A stretch of DNA of 64,000 nt. Origin: Combretum micranthum (lineage: Eukaryota > Streptophyta > Magnoliopsida > Myrtales > Combretaceae). The stretch covers positions 558,001 through 622,000 of the forward strand of contig JAMXBD010000720.1 of assembly GCA_024138025.1 (NCBI GenBank), read 5' to 3'. Positions 45,229 to 57,009 of the stretch are shown in pieces. Under the pieces are notes generated by a model that saw nothing but the letters and a program-made list of their open reading frames with translations, was not told the DNA's origin and did not search any database. A program made the translations under genes and the position numbers. How positions within the stretch are numbered: position 1 is the stretch's first letter; each line of letters starts with the position of its first letter.

Positions 45229-47264
45229 AAAGAGAACAGGAGCACCCCATGGGGAAATACTAGGTCTATGAAACCAATATTTTGCAATTCCTCCAACTGA
45301 ATCTTCAATTCTTTCAATTCCGCAGGAGCCATTCTATAAGGAGCCTTTGATATAGGAGTGGTTCCCGGAATCACTTCAATACCAAATTCAATTTCCCTAT
45401 CTGGTGGTAACCCAGGTAATTCTTCAGGGAAAACATCTACAAAGTCTCTCACCACAGGTACTACACCAATATCAAGTTCTTCACCATTTACAACTGTTTC
45501 TGAAGTCTTCTCCCATAACTCCATTGTATACATACTCTTAGGTCTCTTCCTCTCCAAGACATGAGTAACCTTCCCACTCTCTAGATCAAAACTCATCTCC
45601 GCCTTATTACAATCTATAATTACTTTATACATATTTAACCAATTCATACCCAAAACCGCATCAAAATCAACCATAGGCAAAACCATCATATCAATTGGCA
45701 TATCACTATTAGCAATTCTTACATTAACTTCTCTACAAATACAAGGCTGTCTAGACTTCACACCCAAAGCAGTATTAATACTCATTACTCTATCAGTCAA
45801 CACTTCAAATTTCAAACCACACTCATTCACAAACTTTTCAGCTAAACATGCATGAGTTGCACCAGTGTCTACTAATGCATATGCTGGATGATTTGCAATC
45901 ATTATAGTACCTGCTAGAGTATCTGATGGAGCTTTTTCACATTGTTGTAAAGCAAAGATCCTAGCTGCTGTCATTCCTTTCCCGGGGTTAGGACCATCTT
46001 TCTTTGGTTTGGTTGTACAATTAGCTATATGATGCCCTCTTTGTTTACAATAGGCACAGAAAATAGGTTGTAGCATTGGATCCTTACACTCTGAAGCTGT
46101 GTGTCCTACTTTACCACAAGCAAAACACGCTCCCGGAATCCACTTACATTGAATTTGATCATGAGGCCCGAAACATCTAGGACATCTCTTCTCAAATGTG
46201 TTGAAGGGAGTAGAAGTCTTAGTAGAAGATCCCAAATTCAATTTCTTTCCTGGAAATGGTTTCTTCCCTTTGCCATAAGCATCATACTTCTTGTAGAAAG
46301 TGAAGGGTGCAGGTCTCTTTCCTAGGAATGTAGCTCTTCTATCACCTTGGATCTTATTTTCATTCTGAATCTGTTCTGCCAACTTCGCTTTGTTCACAGC
46401 ATCTGATAAAGTCGGAAGTTGAAACATCTTAACTTCTCCCTTGATTTCCTTATTCAATCCATCCTGAAACTTCTGAACTTTCATCCTTTCATCATTGTAT
46501 ATGCCTCCAGCAAATCTGAGCAATCTACAAAACTCTGCATAATACTCTTCAACTGTTCTATTGCCTTGCCTGAGACTCAACCAATCTGAAATCATCTGTT
46601 CTCGGACCGTGTTGGGAAAATATTGTAGAAAGAAAGCTTCTTTGAATCTAAACCATGAAATCGGTCTCACCATGTCTTGACTTGTCAATCTCCACCAATT
46701 ATTTGCATCCTTCTTGAGCATATAAACCGCTAAGTCAACCTTTCTATTCTCTGGAACTTCACTAGCTGCAAAGGCTTTCTCTAGTTCTTCAACCCAATGC
46801 TCAGCAGTAGTAGGATCTGAAATTGTTCCATCAAACTCTGGCACAATCTTGACAAAATCATGTAACTTAACTTGGTCATTCCTCTCATTGCCTTGCACAT
46901 TTGCTCCATGACCCATCGCTTGAGGAGTATGTTGTTGTACAAACTGTTGCTGGTGTTGGTACATCATTTGTTGATACTGTTGCATCATAGCAAACATATC
47001 TCTGAATATCGCACACATAGCATTCGGATCTCCCATTGGCATTTGTGTCATCTCTGGCATTGGTGGCATGGGAGGAAAAGAAGGCATTTGGGGCATCGGA
47101 GGTGGTTGTGGAGCTTGAGCTGTAGAAGCAGAAGCAGGAGATGGAGTAGTAGTAGAAGCTGGAATAGATGATGAAATAGAAGCTTGAGCAGTTGATGATG
47201 ATGGAGGAGGTGGCATGTCCTCTCGTTCCGACTGTTGTCTAGTTTGTCTCCGAGTTCTATCCAT
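45225..47264 (-). CDS. Tekay gag-protease
   Basis: 679 codons from ATG at 47264. Residues 1-120 are Pro/Gln/Met-rich. The capsid (retrotransposon gag) region is around residues 150-270, with [19 protein letters not shown] and [20 protein letters not shown]. Two CCHC zinc knuckles follow: [14 protein letters not shown] (~379-392) and [14 protein letters not shown] (~402-415). The aspartic protease active site [12 protein letters not shown] is at ~463-474. The tail enters the start of RT ([20 protein letters not shown]) and leaves frame after NIGFI by one missing base. The 45-bp-rich Ser/Pro leader and ATG ~215 bases after the primer site support this start. Confidence 0.93.
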   Translation of the reverse strand: MDRTRRQTRQQSEREDMPPPPSSSTAQASISSSIPASTTTPSPASASTAQAPQPPPMPQMPSFPPMPPMPEMTQMPMGDPNAMCAIFRDMFAMMQQYQQMMYQHQQQFVQQHTPQAMGHGANVQGNERNDQVKLHDFVKIVPEFDGTISDPTTAEHWVEELEKAFAASEVPENRKVDLAVYMLKKDANNWWRLTSQDMVRPISWFRFKEAFFLQYFPNTVREQMISDWLSLRQGNRTVEEYYAEFCRLLRFAGGIYNDERMKVQKFQDGLNKEIKGEVKMFQLPTLSDAVNKAKLAEQIQNENKIQGDRRATFLGKRPAPFTFYKKYDAYGKGKKPFPGKKLNLGSSTKTSTPFNTFEKRCPRCFGPHDQIQCKWIPGACFACGKVGHTASECKDPMLQPIFCAYCKQRGHHIANCTTKPKKDGPNPGKGMTAARIFALQQCEKAPSDTLAGTIMIANHPAYALVDTGATHACLAEKFVNECGLKFEVLTDRVMSINTALGVKSRQPCICREVNVRIANSDMPIDMMVLPMVDFDAVLGMNWLNMYKVIIDCNKAEMSFDLESGKVTHVLERKRPKSMYTMELWEKTSETVVNGEELDIGVVPVVRDFVDVFPEELPGLPPDREIEFGIEVIPGTTPISKAPYRMAPAELKELKIQLEELQNIGFIDLVFPHGVLLFSL

Positions 47265-47479
47265 CTATAAACAACATATAATATATGCATGGCACTTGTT
47301 AAATATGCAATCCTAATGAAATGTCACTCAATTAACAATCTCACAAACAATCAAAGCAATAATCAAACAAACCGCATCACTCAAATCAACTTAAGTTTAT
47401 CCTAAACAAATCACACACTACACTTAAAGTCAAATCATATTTAGCAATCTCATTTAAACAAGCAGTCATACAAACTAAG

Positions 47480-47491
47480 GCTCTGATACCA
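47480..47491 (-). other. Tekay primer binding site (initiator Met tRNA)
   Basis: GCTCTGATACCA in plus orientation, TGGTATCAGAGC on the coding strand. It lies two bases from the end of the 5' LTR (47494) and complements the 3' end of plant initiator-methionine tRNA. Confidence 0.92.
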
Positions 47492-47493
47492 AC

Positions 47494-50262
47494 TGTAAAG
47501 ACCCGGCCCACTTAACCCAATTATTAAGTGTGCCAAATCTCCCGACCACGCATAATACCCAAATATTAGGAACAATATTCAAGTATTATACGTAAGGTCG
47601 TCTTAAAAAGAGATGTTTGTAATGACTACCTGTTTAAAATAGATATAACATTCATATGCTTTGAATTAAAACATTACCACTACATAGGTAGTGGTACATT
47701 AACTATATACAAGCCATACATAATATATTTATACATTACAACTTCTCAAGGAACATATAAACATAGAAATCCTACTTACAACCCAACTATATTACAAATA
47801 CACTTCAACACAAATTACATTCCAAGGCTTAACAAACAAGCCTAAACACTTCAAAAAGAAATTTTCATCAAAAGGAATCCTAAGCATATACTAGGCCTCT
47901 CTCCTAGTCATCCGTAGGGTCTTCCCAATCAGTCCCATATCCCATATCGTCATAGAGCTCATCATCAAAGTCACCTGCAAGATAGCAGCGTGAGCCAAAG
48001 GCCCAGTACACAATAATGCAAACAAATACATATGCAATGCTCACTTAACTAAATGCAATGCAATAAATCATACAACTTCATTATCTTTTAGTTAAGTGAA
48101 TAGAACAACACTGGAGTATTCAAACTCCGATTCAAGCTTGGGAATTCTGGGGGTCCTGAGTAACAGCAGCTGCTCAGGGGGTTGATATAGATAGACCGGA
48201 TACCTATATCTCCTATATCTAACCGATAAGAACAATAGCTTCATCTAGGGTTCACACTCCTTTATATAATCCACTTATCCCGGTCTATAATATCAATTAG
48301 TTCAACGGTCCCATACCCGTGAACTAAGACATATTATTTCCTTCCGAGCCTAAGTAGAGGATATACCGATACAGTTAACCCTATTAGCTACCCACTTAGC
48401 CAATAAAAGAAACCACCATTGCATCATGGTGAACCATTGCATCATGGATTTGAGTCATTGCATCATGACAAAAGATTGGGCTAAGCGCCTAAACTACCGT
48501 GCCATTGCATCATGACAAGGTTGTCGCTCCCCGGATCCGGATTCAACGACGTAAAGCACACCCAATTTCAATATCTTTTTATTAATTTTGATTAAGGTCA
48601 AATTGGTATATGCCTATCCTAAGCAACAATCAATCAAAGTATTGTGTACCTGTACTAGCTCGAGAATCAATGGAAATAACCGAAAGGGGATCAATCACTG
48701 TAAAAAGAAGTAATTACAAACTCACACTTAGTTCAAGTATATATTCATCAAATCTCAAGTATAATCATCCAAAGAAATTCAAATAAATCATTACAACATC
48801 ACATAGCATTTAGTTATCATATATTATCATACAATACTCAACAAATACTTAAATGATCATTTATCAAGCTTGGGAGAATTTTTAACAACCAATTATAAGT
48901 TTTAAACTTTGTTTGAAAAGTGCATCAGTTGAAAAGAACTAAAATTTAAGCATTTTACTATTAAAATTTGTAAAAACTTAAAACATGAAAGTTGTAGATC
49001 TCTTTTTAAGCTTTCCAACGCAACTTGAATCACCTCAAACGGAGGTCGGATGAAAAAGTTATGGTTGAATTACAAATGGCTGCGAAACAGGGAAAGTCTG
49101 CACGGCCGAGTGCATGGCCGTGCTCGAGGCCGTGCAGAGTATGAAAAAGTGACCCGAGACAAAGTTTTAAGCATTTAAGGGCTGCATGGGCTTGTGCATG
49201 GCCGTGCTCGAGGCCGTGCAGGGTAGGAAAATGTGACCCGAGACGAATTTTTGAGAGTTTTAAGGCCTGCATGGCCATGCACGCCCATGCAGCAGGTTGT
49301 GCATACTGGAACAAAAAATAACGAATTCCTTTGTTCTTTAAATGCATTTTACACTTCTCAAAGTTCTTTAAACTCATTCCAAAGTCTCTCATAGCTTGTT
49401 ATATGATCAATATAACATTCAAACAACATAAACTTCAACTTTAAACATCAAACAAGTTCAAACACCACTCTACAAGAATCAAACTCTTCTTCATCAACTT
49501 CCACCAACCCTAGCTCACTTCAAACAATTCTAATACTCATCATACTTCAACACTTCAATTCCAAACCACATGAAAGCCTACTACAACCTATCTACAACAA
49601 CTCAAGCATTCTAAACTTTCCTAACAACTCTACAACACTTCAACAAGAATTTAGTATACCAATTACTCATATTACACTACACATGCATATTTCATGGATT
49701 AAAGGGAAAATAAAGCATCTTAAACATCAAATAAACTTACCTCAATGTATATATGAGGCTTGGGGAAGGATTTTTGGTGTGTTGAGTCCAAGATAAGTTG
49801 ATTTGGGTCTTGAAAATTTTGGGCTCCTTGAGTTACGAATTTTCTTTTCTTTGTTCTGTTTTGGGTTGTCTCATACTTCAATTAGACCTTGATGTTTATC
49901 TAAATGGTGTTGACTTTTGAGGAGGGCAGATTTGGCAAGGCTTGGGCCTTATTTGGGCTTAATTATGGACTTGAGTTTGGGCTTGTGGGCTTTAAAAATT
50001 CTGCTATGTTTAGAATTTTATTTAGGCCTAAAACAAGCTTAAATTCAACACATATAATTCATTACAATAACAATTAACACTAACATGATAATTTCTAACA
50101 TGAATAAACTATCAACCTAGATATATTTACCATAGTTTATAATCAAATCACATATGTTATAATACACCCAACATTACAAACACACTAATCCACTCAAACA
50201 CATACACATATATAATTATCAAATTTAGCATGCATTAATATATATAAATTATGGCTATTTCA
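47494..50262 (-). repeat. Tekay 5' LTR (right copy)
   Basis: 2769 bp, same ends and internal repeats as 39763-42524. It has the CATTGCATCATG words at 48417-48513 and the GC-rich subrepeats at 49097-49290. By eye there are about as many or more one- to three-base indels as substitutions relative to the other LTR. Confidence 0.93.
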
Positions 50263-50267
50263 CCTTA
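50263..50267. repeat. Target-site duplication of the Tekay element, right (CCTTA)
   Basis: CCTTA, partner of 39758-39762. Confidence 0.9.
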
Positions 50268-51905
50268 AAATCAAGATCTCCTGTGTAAAGTTCTTTCACA
50301 TGCTCAAATCCCACAACCTCAGCTCTCATCATAGCCAACACTTCAGCCCTCCTACTCAAGACATTAGTAACTTTATTTTGAGTTCTAGATTTGTGCATTA
50401 ATTTAAAGGGAAACCTTTGTAGAAATTGGTTCCCTCTGGCATGCATATCATTGTGATCCTAGTTTGATTATTCAGATGTTTTAGAGCCACACAATCTGAG
50501 TACAACATAAACTCTTTCCCTACTAGGTAGTGCTCCCACACTCTCAATGCCCTTACAATCGAATAGATTTCCTTGTCATATGTAGATCAATTCCTCCTTA
50601 CTTCACATAACTTCTCACTATTGAAAGCAACGGGCTTCTTCTCTTGAGATAGCACAGCCCCTACTCCTACTCCTACTCTACTGGCATCATAGTTTACCTC
50701 AAAGAGCTTCTCAATATCAAGTAGTGTTAACACAGGAGCACTACATAACTTTTCCTTCAACACAGCTAAACCAACCTTAACATCCTCACCCTATTGAAAC
50801 TTCCTTTTCTTCAGGCACTTAGTCAAAGGAGCAATAATGGTATTGAAGTAACTAATAAACCTCCTATAAAAACTCACTAAGCCTAGGAAATTTCTCAACT
50901 CTATCACCGTCTTAAGAGTAGGCTACTCCCTTATAGATCTCACCTTCTCATCATCCACCATGATCCTTTCACTACTAACGATAAACCCTAGAAACAACAG
51001 CCTTTTCACCATAAAAATACACTTTTTTCATATTTGCATATAGTTTATTTTCTAGCAATATAGTCATAACACTCCTAAGATGCTCTATGTGCTCTTCCTC
51101 AAACTTACTATAAATCAGGATATTGTCAAAATAAACTACGACAAATCGTCCAATAAAGGGTTTTAGTACCTGATTCATAAACCGCATGAATGTACTAAGG
51201 GCGTTGTTGAGGCTAAAGGGTATCACCAACCACTCGTAAAGCCCTTTCTTTGTCTTGAATTCCGTTTTCCACTCATCTCCTGGCCTAATTTTGATATGAT
51301 GATAACCATTCCTTAGGTCTACTTTAGACAAGACAACTGCCCTACTCAGTCTATCCAGCATGTCCTCCAAGCGGGAAATTGGGAATTTATATCTAATTGT
51401 GATCTTGATGATAGCTCTACTATTAACACACATCCACTAACTACCATCCTTCTTAGGTGTAAGCAGCATATGCATAGCACAAGGGCTCAAGCTATCCCTA
51501 ATAAAGCCTTTCTGTATCAGCTCATGTCCCTTTTCCTGTAAGACTGTTGTTTCTTTAGGACCTATCCTATAGTGTGGCAAATTTGGCAAGTTAGCTTCAG
51601 GTACCAAATCAATTTGGTATTGGATATCTCTCAGAGGTGGTAACCCCTCTGGCAAGTCTTTTGGCACCACTTCCTTAAACTCTTCCAACACTTCCTTCAC
51701 ATACTCTAGCACCCTCACTACTACTCTCTCCTCTACCTTCTTAACATTCTTTACAACTAATGCATGTACCACCCTAGACTCCTTAATAGTCTCCTCCATC
51801 TCCTTTCTTGATTGAGTAATGGTCAGGAAGGATCGTTTCTCAGCCTTAGCAGCTTTAGAACGGCTTGCCACCTTAAGGGGTAGCAAGGTATACTTCACAC
51901 CCCCC
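50268..51905 (-). pseudogene. Reina protease end, reverse transcriptase and RNase H (broken)
   Basis: The upstream frame (51898-51437) runs from the protease/RT linker ([20 protein letters not shown]) to [16 protein letters not shown] wording and [12 protein letters not shown]. After a stop, the RT frame (51433-50975) reads [40 protein letters not shown] and [17 protein letters not shown]. The catalytic motif is therefore YFDN rather than YFDD: one of the two essential Asp residues is lost. From 50974 to 50268 RT thumb and RNase H traces are broken, ending in NKVTNVLSRRAEVLAMMRAE just before the Tekay insertion. Confidence 0.85.
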
Positions 51906-52289
51906 TTCTCTTACCTATACAAGTTTTCCTTTCTAGCGTGTTGTGCATTTACATCGTATTGCTAGGGTTATCCAAACAACACATGACAAGCATCCATGTC
52001 TACAATGTCACAATAGACCTCATCCTGGTACTTGCCAATAGAAAATGGCACTCAACACCTCTCTTTCACCTCTATCCTCTTAGCAGACTTTATCCAACCT
52101 ATAACATATGGATTAGGATGTTTCTCAACAGAAAGTTGTAACTGGTTGACAACTGCTTTACCAATTATATTCTCACAACTTTCGCTATCCACAATTAAAT
52201 CAAACACCCTTCCACCAATAGTACATCGAGTATGAAATTATTGATGTCGTTGAGTATCGTCCTCTTGTGTAGGCGCTAACATCAATTTT

Positions 52290-53590
52290 CTAATCACATA
52301 GGTATGCTCAACCTCCTTATCCTCTTCTTCATAATCATCATCTTCCCTATCAGGTTCACATACCTCTTCTTCCTCATTTCGCTCTCAATATTCATACTTT
52401 TTTTGTTCGAGCACTCATTGGACCTATGTCCAGGCTGATTACAACAAAAACATTTGCCTAAGATAGGCTTGGCATAAGCGTTGTTCTGCTTCGGGGCATC
52501 TTTAGCTTCAATAGGCCTCTTCCTAGCAACTCTGTCATCTTTTTTATCACCACTCACATTCTGCCTCTCCTTATGACCTTTGTTTTTCTTAGTCATGGAT
52601 TTACTACCACTCACACCTTCAACTCCATATTCCTCTATTTCCTCCATCAAAGTGCCTACTCTTATCCTGGATCATCATCTCAGCTCTCAATGCCAATTCT
52701 TTGCTTCGTTCAAACTCTTCATAACATTAACTCCAATATTGTTCTTGATTTGTAATTTCAGCCCATCATTATATCTAACTACATGCTACCCTTCACTTTC
52801 TCTCAAATTGTTCCTCTCAACCAAACCTCATAAACTTAGTCATATAGTCATGGACAGATCGCTGACCTTGGCGACATCGTTGATACTGCTGGAAGAGAAT
52901 TTATTCATAATTGGGAGGCAGAAAAATCCCGTTGAAGTAATAGATCACTGACTTTGGCGACATTGTTGATCATGGTCTTCATAGGTTGTCTTCCTTCCCT
53001 CCGTCTCTGATTCTGCAACCTCTCCCACCAAGTAGAAGCTCCACCCTTCAATCTGCAAGCCACTAATCTAACCCTTTGATTACTTCCATGTATTCAAAGA
53101 ATCGATCTATATCTGCCACCCAATCTAAAAATTCCTCTATATTCATACTACCATTAAAGAAAGGAATGTCTACCTTCAATCAGAAGTCTCTACCTTCACC
53201 TTGATTGTAGCCGTAATAGTTTCTTTGACATATACCCCCACCATCTTCACTGACTCTCCTTCGCGGTTGTCTCGCATTAAGCAAAAAATATCCTCCTCCT
53301 CATATTCCTCACTAGAAATCTGCACCCACTGATTGGTGGCAAGTCAATTGATTGGACCACCAAAGGATTCTCTTACCTCCGGTCGTCTCCTACCAACCTC
53401 TCTACCTCCGTTGACAATCTTTGCCAACGCATCAAAATGCTAGATCAATTCCTCAAGACAATCTTCAATCAGTCGGATTCTTTGATCCATGGCTTCGTTC
53501 GTCGCCCCAAGAACCTCAGCCTTCGGACTCCTATATCATGGGCATCGCCACGAATACGATTGCTATCAACACCTTCGCCTAAAGTCATCT
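52290..53590 (-). pseudogene. Reina gag (heavily degraded)
   Basis: Starts near 53586 (MTLGEGVDS), ~25 bases from the primer site, and shifts frame within 120 bases. Recognisable traces are [27 protein letters not shown] wording and TWWERLQ-like wording with several stops. The nucleocapsid part (52650-52294) is open and holds one CCHC knuckle, CFCCNQPGHRSNEC, after a Lys/Arg-rich region. It cannot encode a complete Gag. Confidence 0.75.
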
Positions 53591-53608
53591 TTACAGGATT
53601 CTAACCTG

Positions 53609-53620
53609 GCTCTGATACCA
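53609..53620 (-). other. Reina primer binding site (initiator Met tRNA)
   Basis: GCTCTGATACCA in plus orientation, three bases from the LTR start at 53624. The same primer tRNA class is used by the Tekay and copia elements here. Confidence 0.88.
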
Positions 53621-53623
53621 AAC

Positions 53624-54029
53624 TGATGCAGGATAGAAAGCATAAAAATAACAGAAATCAATAACAACGATTGATTTCAAAGTCAAGATGCAAAAGATTG
53701 CAACTTTATTGAGAAATGCTCTCAAATAGGGTTTCAAATATGATAAAAAAGTTATGAATCCATAAGCTAGGGTTTCCAAGGCTATTTATGTGATTACACA
53801 ACCCTAAAAATGAAATAAAAGACATAAAGTCGATTAAAAACAAAGCTGGCAGCTTTCGTGCGCCAGCGGCCTTCCTAATACGCCGACGGCTTTCAAGCTT
53901 TTGCCACCAGCTTAAGTATCGGTGTGGACTGGCTTCATAAAGGCCGGTAGCCTTGTTCTTTGCCTCTTGATTCGCGTCTTGGACATCTCCAACTTGTCTA
54001 AAAATGTATCGGCTGTCTCATTTGCATGA
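53624..54029 (-). repeat. Reina 5' LTR (right copy)
   Basis: 406 bp beginning TGATGCAGG and ending TTTGCATGA (mutated from TGCATCA). It is clearly more diverged from its partner than the Tekay LTRs are from each other, consistent with the Reina element being the older host. Confidence 0.88.
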
Positions 54030-54034
54030 AAAAT

Positions 54035-55060
54035 GTATCAACACTAATATAATTGAGACTAAAGTACAGATACTATAATTCAAAAAAAGCACAAAGTCCG
54101 TTAATTGTTTCGTTAATGGAGACACTAAAAATTTATATAATAAAATTATAAAATTTGAAAGGATAGACACTCCATTTGCCCTTATCATCCCATTATGAGT
54201 ATGAGTCTCTTTGGGTTATCTAATTTTTATTTCTATCTTATCTGTATTTGATATGTATTTGTATCTTATATGTATTTTATTTGTATCTAATATGTTTGAT
54301 TTATTTTTGAGTAAAAATATTTTTTTGTTTGAAAATGACAAAAATGAGATGCCAAAACGATAAAAAAAGATGAAACAAACATATCCATTCTAATGATTAA
54401 AACATAGCAAATGTACAAACCATGGTAATCTTTCCATCACAAACTGTTATAGAGATTTTCACTCTAAAATAACGCTGTACTCATAAGCCGTTAGGTTAAG
54501 ACACAGTATTGATGTTATGACCACAAGATCTCCTGCATGGTAGATGGATTTCAATGGACATAACAAGTAGAAATAATGTCATAGTAACAAACAGATAATT
54601 AAAGCTACGAACACAGTCCACTTGTCTCAACAATATGCACACCCTCCAACTTCACATGAAAAGCATTAGTTCTAGTAACTTATGTTATATGATATATATA
54701 ATAGCTTACACAAGGCTATGATGTTCACCTTAACATACCATCAGAATAGAAGGTAATGGGTTTGAATAGGAAAGTATTAATCGAAAAACTCTTAGTGGAT
54801 CTCTTCATCAGCTCACTCAACAAGGTCTACTGATGGAGATATGGCATTCAGCTTTTTAAAGTTTTTGTCTATACAAAGCTTTCCCATAGAGTTGCCAACA
54901 AGACCTTCCTTTCATCTTTCATGCGATGAACTTTAAAATACAAGTGATCCAATTAGTCAGACTAACTCCATTAAAAATAGGCTTCGAGATGCATTGGTGT
55001 GACACCCCATTATTTTCGACTTCGACTTGCTCAACTTCTTCACTACGATCCATCACAATT
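54035..55060. other. AT-rich stretch with a possible degenerate MITE
   Basis: No gene recognised. The segment 54203-54388 begins GAGTCTCTTTGGGTTATCT and ends with GGATATGTTTGTTTCATCT in reverse complement, about 186 bp. It resembles the two Tourist-like MITEs further left in size and end sequence, but no TTA duplication is visible. Confidence 0.4.
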
Positions 55061-55066
55061 TCTCTC

Positions 55067-55354
55067 CTAGTTGGTCATCTTAAAAAATTTTATGCGTCTT
55101 TCTTTAATCAGCTCATTTCCATGTTGATAATTCAAGACTTCTTGCAACATTGTTTGAATCAAAGGCAACATGCTTTGAGTCACTTTTTGATCTCCATCCA
55201 AAATAGAAGCAGATGCTTCTAGGTTCTTCTGATTTCGTTCCAATGCTATAATCTGATATTGCAGCTCAATCATTCCTCCTTGAACTTCCTCCCTGATCTT
55301 CAATTTGTCATAATCCATCCACTCAAGCTTCCATTCGTTGTCATTCCTCTCCAA
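55067..55354 (-). pseudogene. Possible gag N-terminus of another degenerate LTR element
   Basis: A 95-codon frame, MERNDNEWKLEWMDYDKLK and on, rich in charged residues with a coiled-coil look (LQYQIIALERNQKNLEASAS). It starts 9 bases after a primer-site-like sequence (TGGTGCTGTCTATGG on the minus strand, 55363-55377), itself 2 bases from a TG (55380) that could start an LTR in plus orientation. No family was recognised and nothing further downstream is coherent. The call rests on the layout only. Confidence 0.35.
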
Positions 55355-55379
55355 TTAATTTTCCATAGACAGCACCAAG

Positions 55380-55850
55380 TGATGTGACACAAATGTGAGA
55401 AAGGGATAGTTCTAACAATTTACTCGCTTGACCAATTTTGCTCAGAAGCTTTTGTCTAAAGCATTCTAAAACGAGATATTTGTAGCTGAATCTTTTTCTC
55501 TCTTATGCCTGTTCTATATCTAACCATTTGTCTAGGTATCAACCTTGCCAGCCCAGCATTGTTTTGTAACTAACTTCTCACCAACTTATCATTATTCATT
55601 ACACCACTCTACTTCTAACTAAACTACTGAATTATTCTATTACCAACTTATTTGAATCTCTTCAGGTACACATTTATGATATTTTGTGTCACTCAAGTTG
55701 AATCATCAACACATGATATTCTATACATGGTTTTCATGAATAAGGAGTTCCTACGGCAATGCAATTGGCTCTAGACATGGTAACATCCTGTAAGGCTAAG
55801 GACAGATCACTCAATTCCATTTGCTACTCTAAATTGTCAATTTTTGTTTG
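55380..55850. other. Possible LTR of the degenerate element, interrupted by copia
   Basis: Begins TGATGTGACACAAATGTGAG next to the primer-site-like sequence and runs to the copia target site TGTAG at 55851-55855. The continuation would be 61334 onward. No end was identified. No coding capacity. Confidence 0.3.
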
Positions 55851-55855
55851 TGTAG
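55851..55855. repeat. Target-site duplication of the copia element, left (TGTAG)
   Basis: TGTAG, identical to 61329-61333 on the other side. Confidence 0.9.
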
Positions 55856-56295
55856 TGTTATAAACAAATGCACAATCGAAAAATGATAATAGTAAGCGGA
55901 AAGTAAAGAACACACAGATTTTACATGGAAACCCTTTTGGGAAAAACCACGGGTAGAGGTGAGAGAGGAATCACACTATATCAAAGTAGGAATAAAAGAA
56001 TTAAGAGATTTACAACTCTAATCTTTCAGATCTCTTAATAGAAAATTTGTGTTTGTGATGTGTTTGAAGTATATTAAAAAAACCCTAGAAACAACACACA
56101 CATATATATGTGTATAAGGATAACCGACATAACAGCCTAATTATGACATTTAAATATGTAATTAATGAGTAATAAAGGCCTGAATTATGACCGTTAAATG
56201 TATAATGAATGAATAATAAATATATGGTCAAATATTCATTTATTAATATTTAACTACAGGAGTCGGTTACAGAAATTGGGTCATAAACTCCAACA
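55856..56295 (-). repeat. Copia 3' LTR (left copy)
   Basis: 440 bp, TGTTATAAAC...CTCCAACA in plus orientation, with a short CA/TA microsatellite at 56093-56115. Directly followed by the purine tract. Confidence 0.92.
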
Positions 56296-56312
56296 ATCTC
56301 CACCTTCACACA
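56296..56312 (-). other. Copia polypurine tract
   Basis: ATCTCCACCTTCACAC in plus orientation, GTGTGAAGGTGGAGAT on the coding strand, directly before the LTR start TGTTGGAG. GGTGGAGATTGTTGG is the usual copia arrangement. Confidence 0.85.
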
Positions 56313-56394
56313 AATTTTGGAGTAATAGACACAATAAACTCCAAAACTTTGATAAACAACTCCACCTCTTCCACAAGTTGCTCAAATGAATCAA

Positions 56395-57006
56395 TCAGCT
56401 ACCGACACTAAGCAAGTTTAAGCAATGCTCAAACTTTGCAATGGGAAGTGTTTTAGTCAATATATTTGCAGAGTTGTCATGAGTACTCACCTTGCTCACT
56501 GCAATATCTCCTTGAGTAATAATATCACGCACAAAGTGATAACGGACGTCGATATGCTTAGTCTTTTCATGGAACATCTGATCCTTAGTCAGAAAAATCG
56601 CACTCTGACTATCACAAAATACTGTAGACGTCTTCAAATTGCTAAGCTCAGAAAACAACCATTTTAACCAGATAGCCTCTTTAATCACCTCTGAATAGCC
56701 AGTATTCTGCCTCGTATGGATAGAGCAACAGTAGCTTGTAAGGTGGCTTTCCAACTAATAGCATAGCCATCAAGAGAGAAACATACCCAGTGATAGACTT
56801 CTTTTATCCAAGTCCCCGACGAAATCAGAATCAACAAATCCGACTACCCCATCTCTAGTTTTTCCAAAATGTAAACATACATTAGTAGTTCCTCTTAAGT
56901 ATCTGAAGATCCACTGGACTGCTTTCCAGTGCTCCTTGCCAGGATTCGCCATATGCGTACTGACAACACTAACAGCATATGCTAAATCTGGACGCGTGCA
57001 AATCAT
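56395..57006 (-). pseudogene. Copia RNase H
   Basis: Two frames. 57006-56770 reads ICTRPDLAYAVSVVSTHMAN, GKEHWKAVQWIFRYLRGTTN and VGFVDSDFVGDLDKRSLS. 56754-56395 reads [57 protein letters not shown] and ILTKTLP. This is the complete order of copia RNase H blocks, including D-S-D and CDSQSA. One frame break at ~56760 replaces the usual TGGCAVSWKS segment. Confidence 0.88.
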
Positions 57007-57009
57007 TGC

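Larger units (their letters stand above)
39763..50262 (-). mobile_element. Complete Tekay/Del-type Ty3/gypsy retrotransposon, 10.5 kb
   Basis: Two nearly identical LTRs of ~2.76 kb (39763-42524 and 47494-50262), a 5-bp target duplication CCTTA, an initiator-Met-tRNA primer site (47480-47491) and a purine tract (42525-42540). Between them lie gag-protease, RT, RNase H, integrase and a C-terminal chromodomain on the minus strand. Long LTRs, RT wording and the chromodomain indicate the Tekay (Del) chromovirus lineage. The LTRs differ by only about 1-2% by eye, so insertion was recent. The coding region is interrupted only by single-base frameshifts. Confidence 0.93.
38108..54029 (-). mobile_element. 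Reina-type Ty3/gypsy retrotransposon interrupted by a Tekay element
   Basis: A minus-strand element with LTRs at 38108-38533 and 53624-54029, target duplications AAAAT, an initiator-Met-tRNA primer site at 53609-53620 and a purine tract at 38534-38544. Subtracting the 10.5-kb Tekay insertion and its duplicated 5 bp leaves about 5.4 kb, the usual size for this small chromovirus lineage. The pol order is gag, protease, RT, RNase H, integrase, all with stops or frameshifts. The integrase reads [20 protein letters not shown] and [19 protein letters not shown], wording characteristic of the Reina lineage. The insertion splits the RNase H/integrase junction cleanly. Confidence 0.88.
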
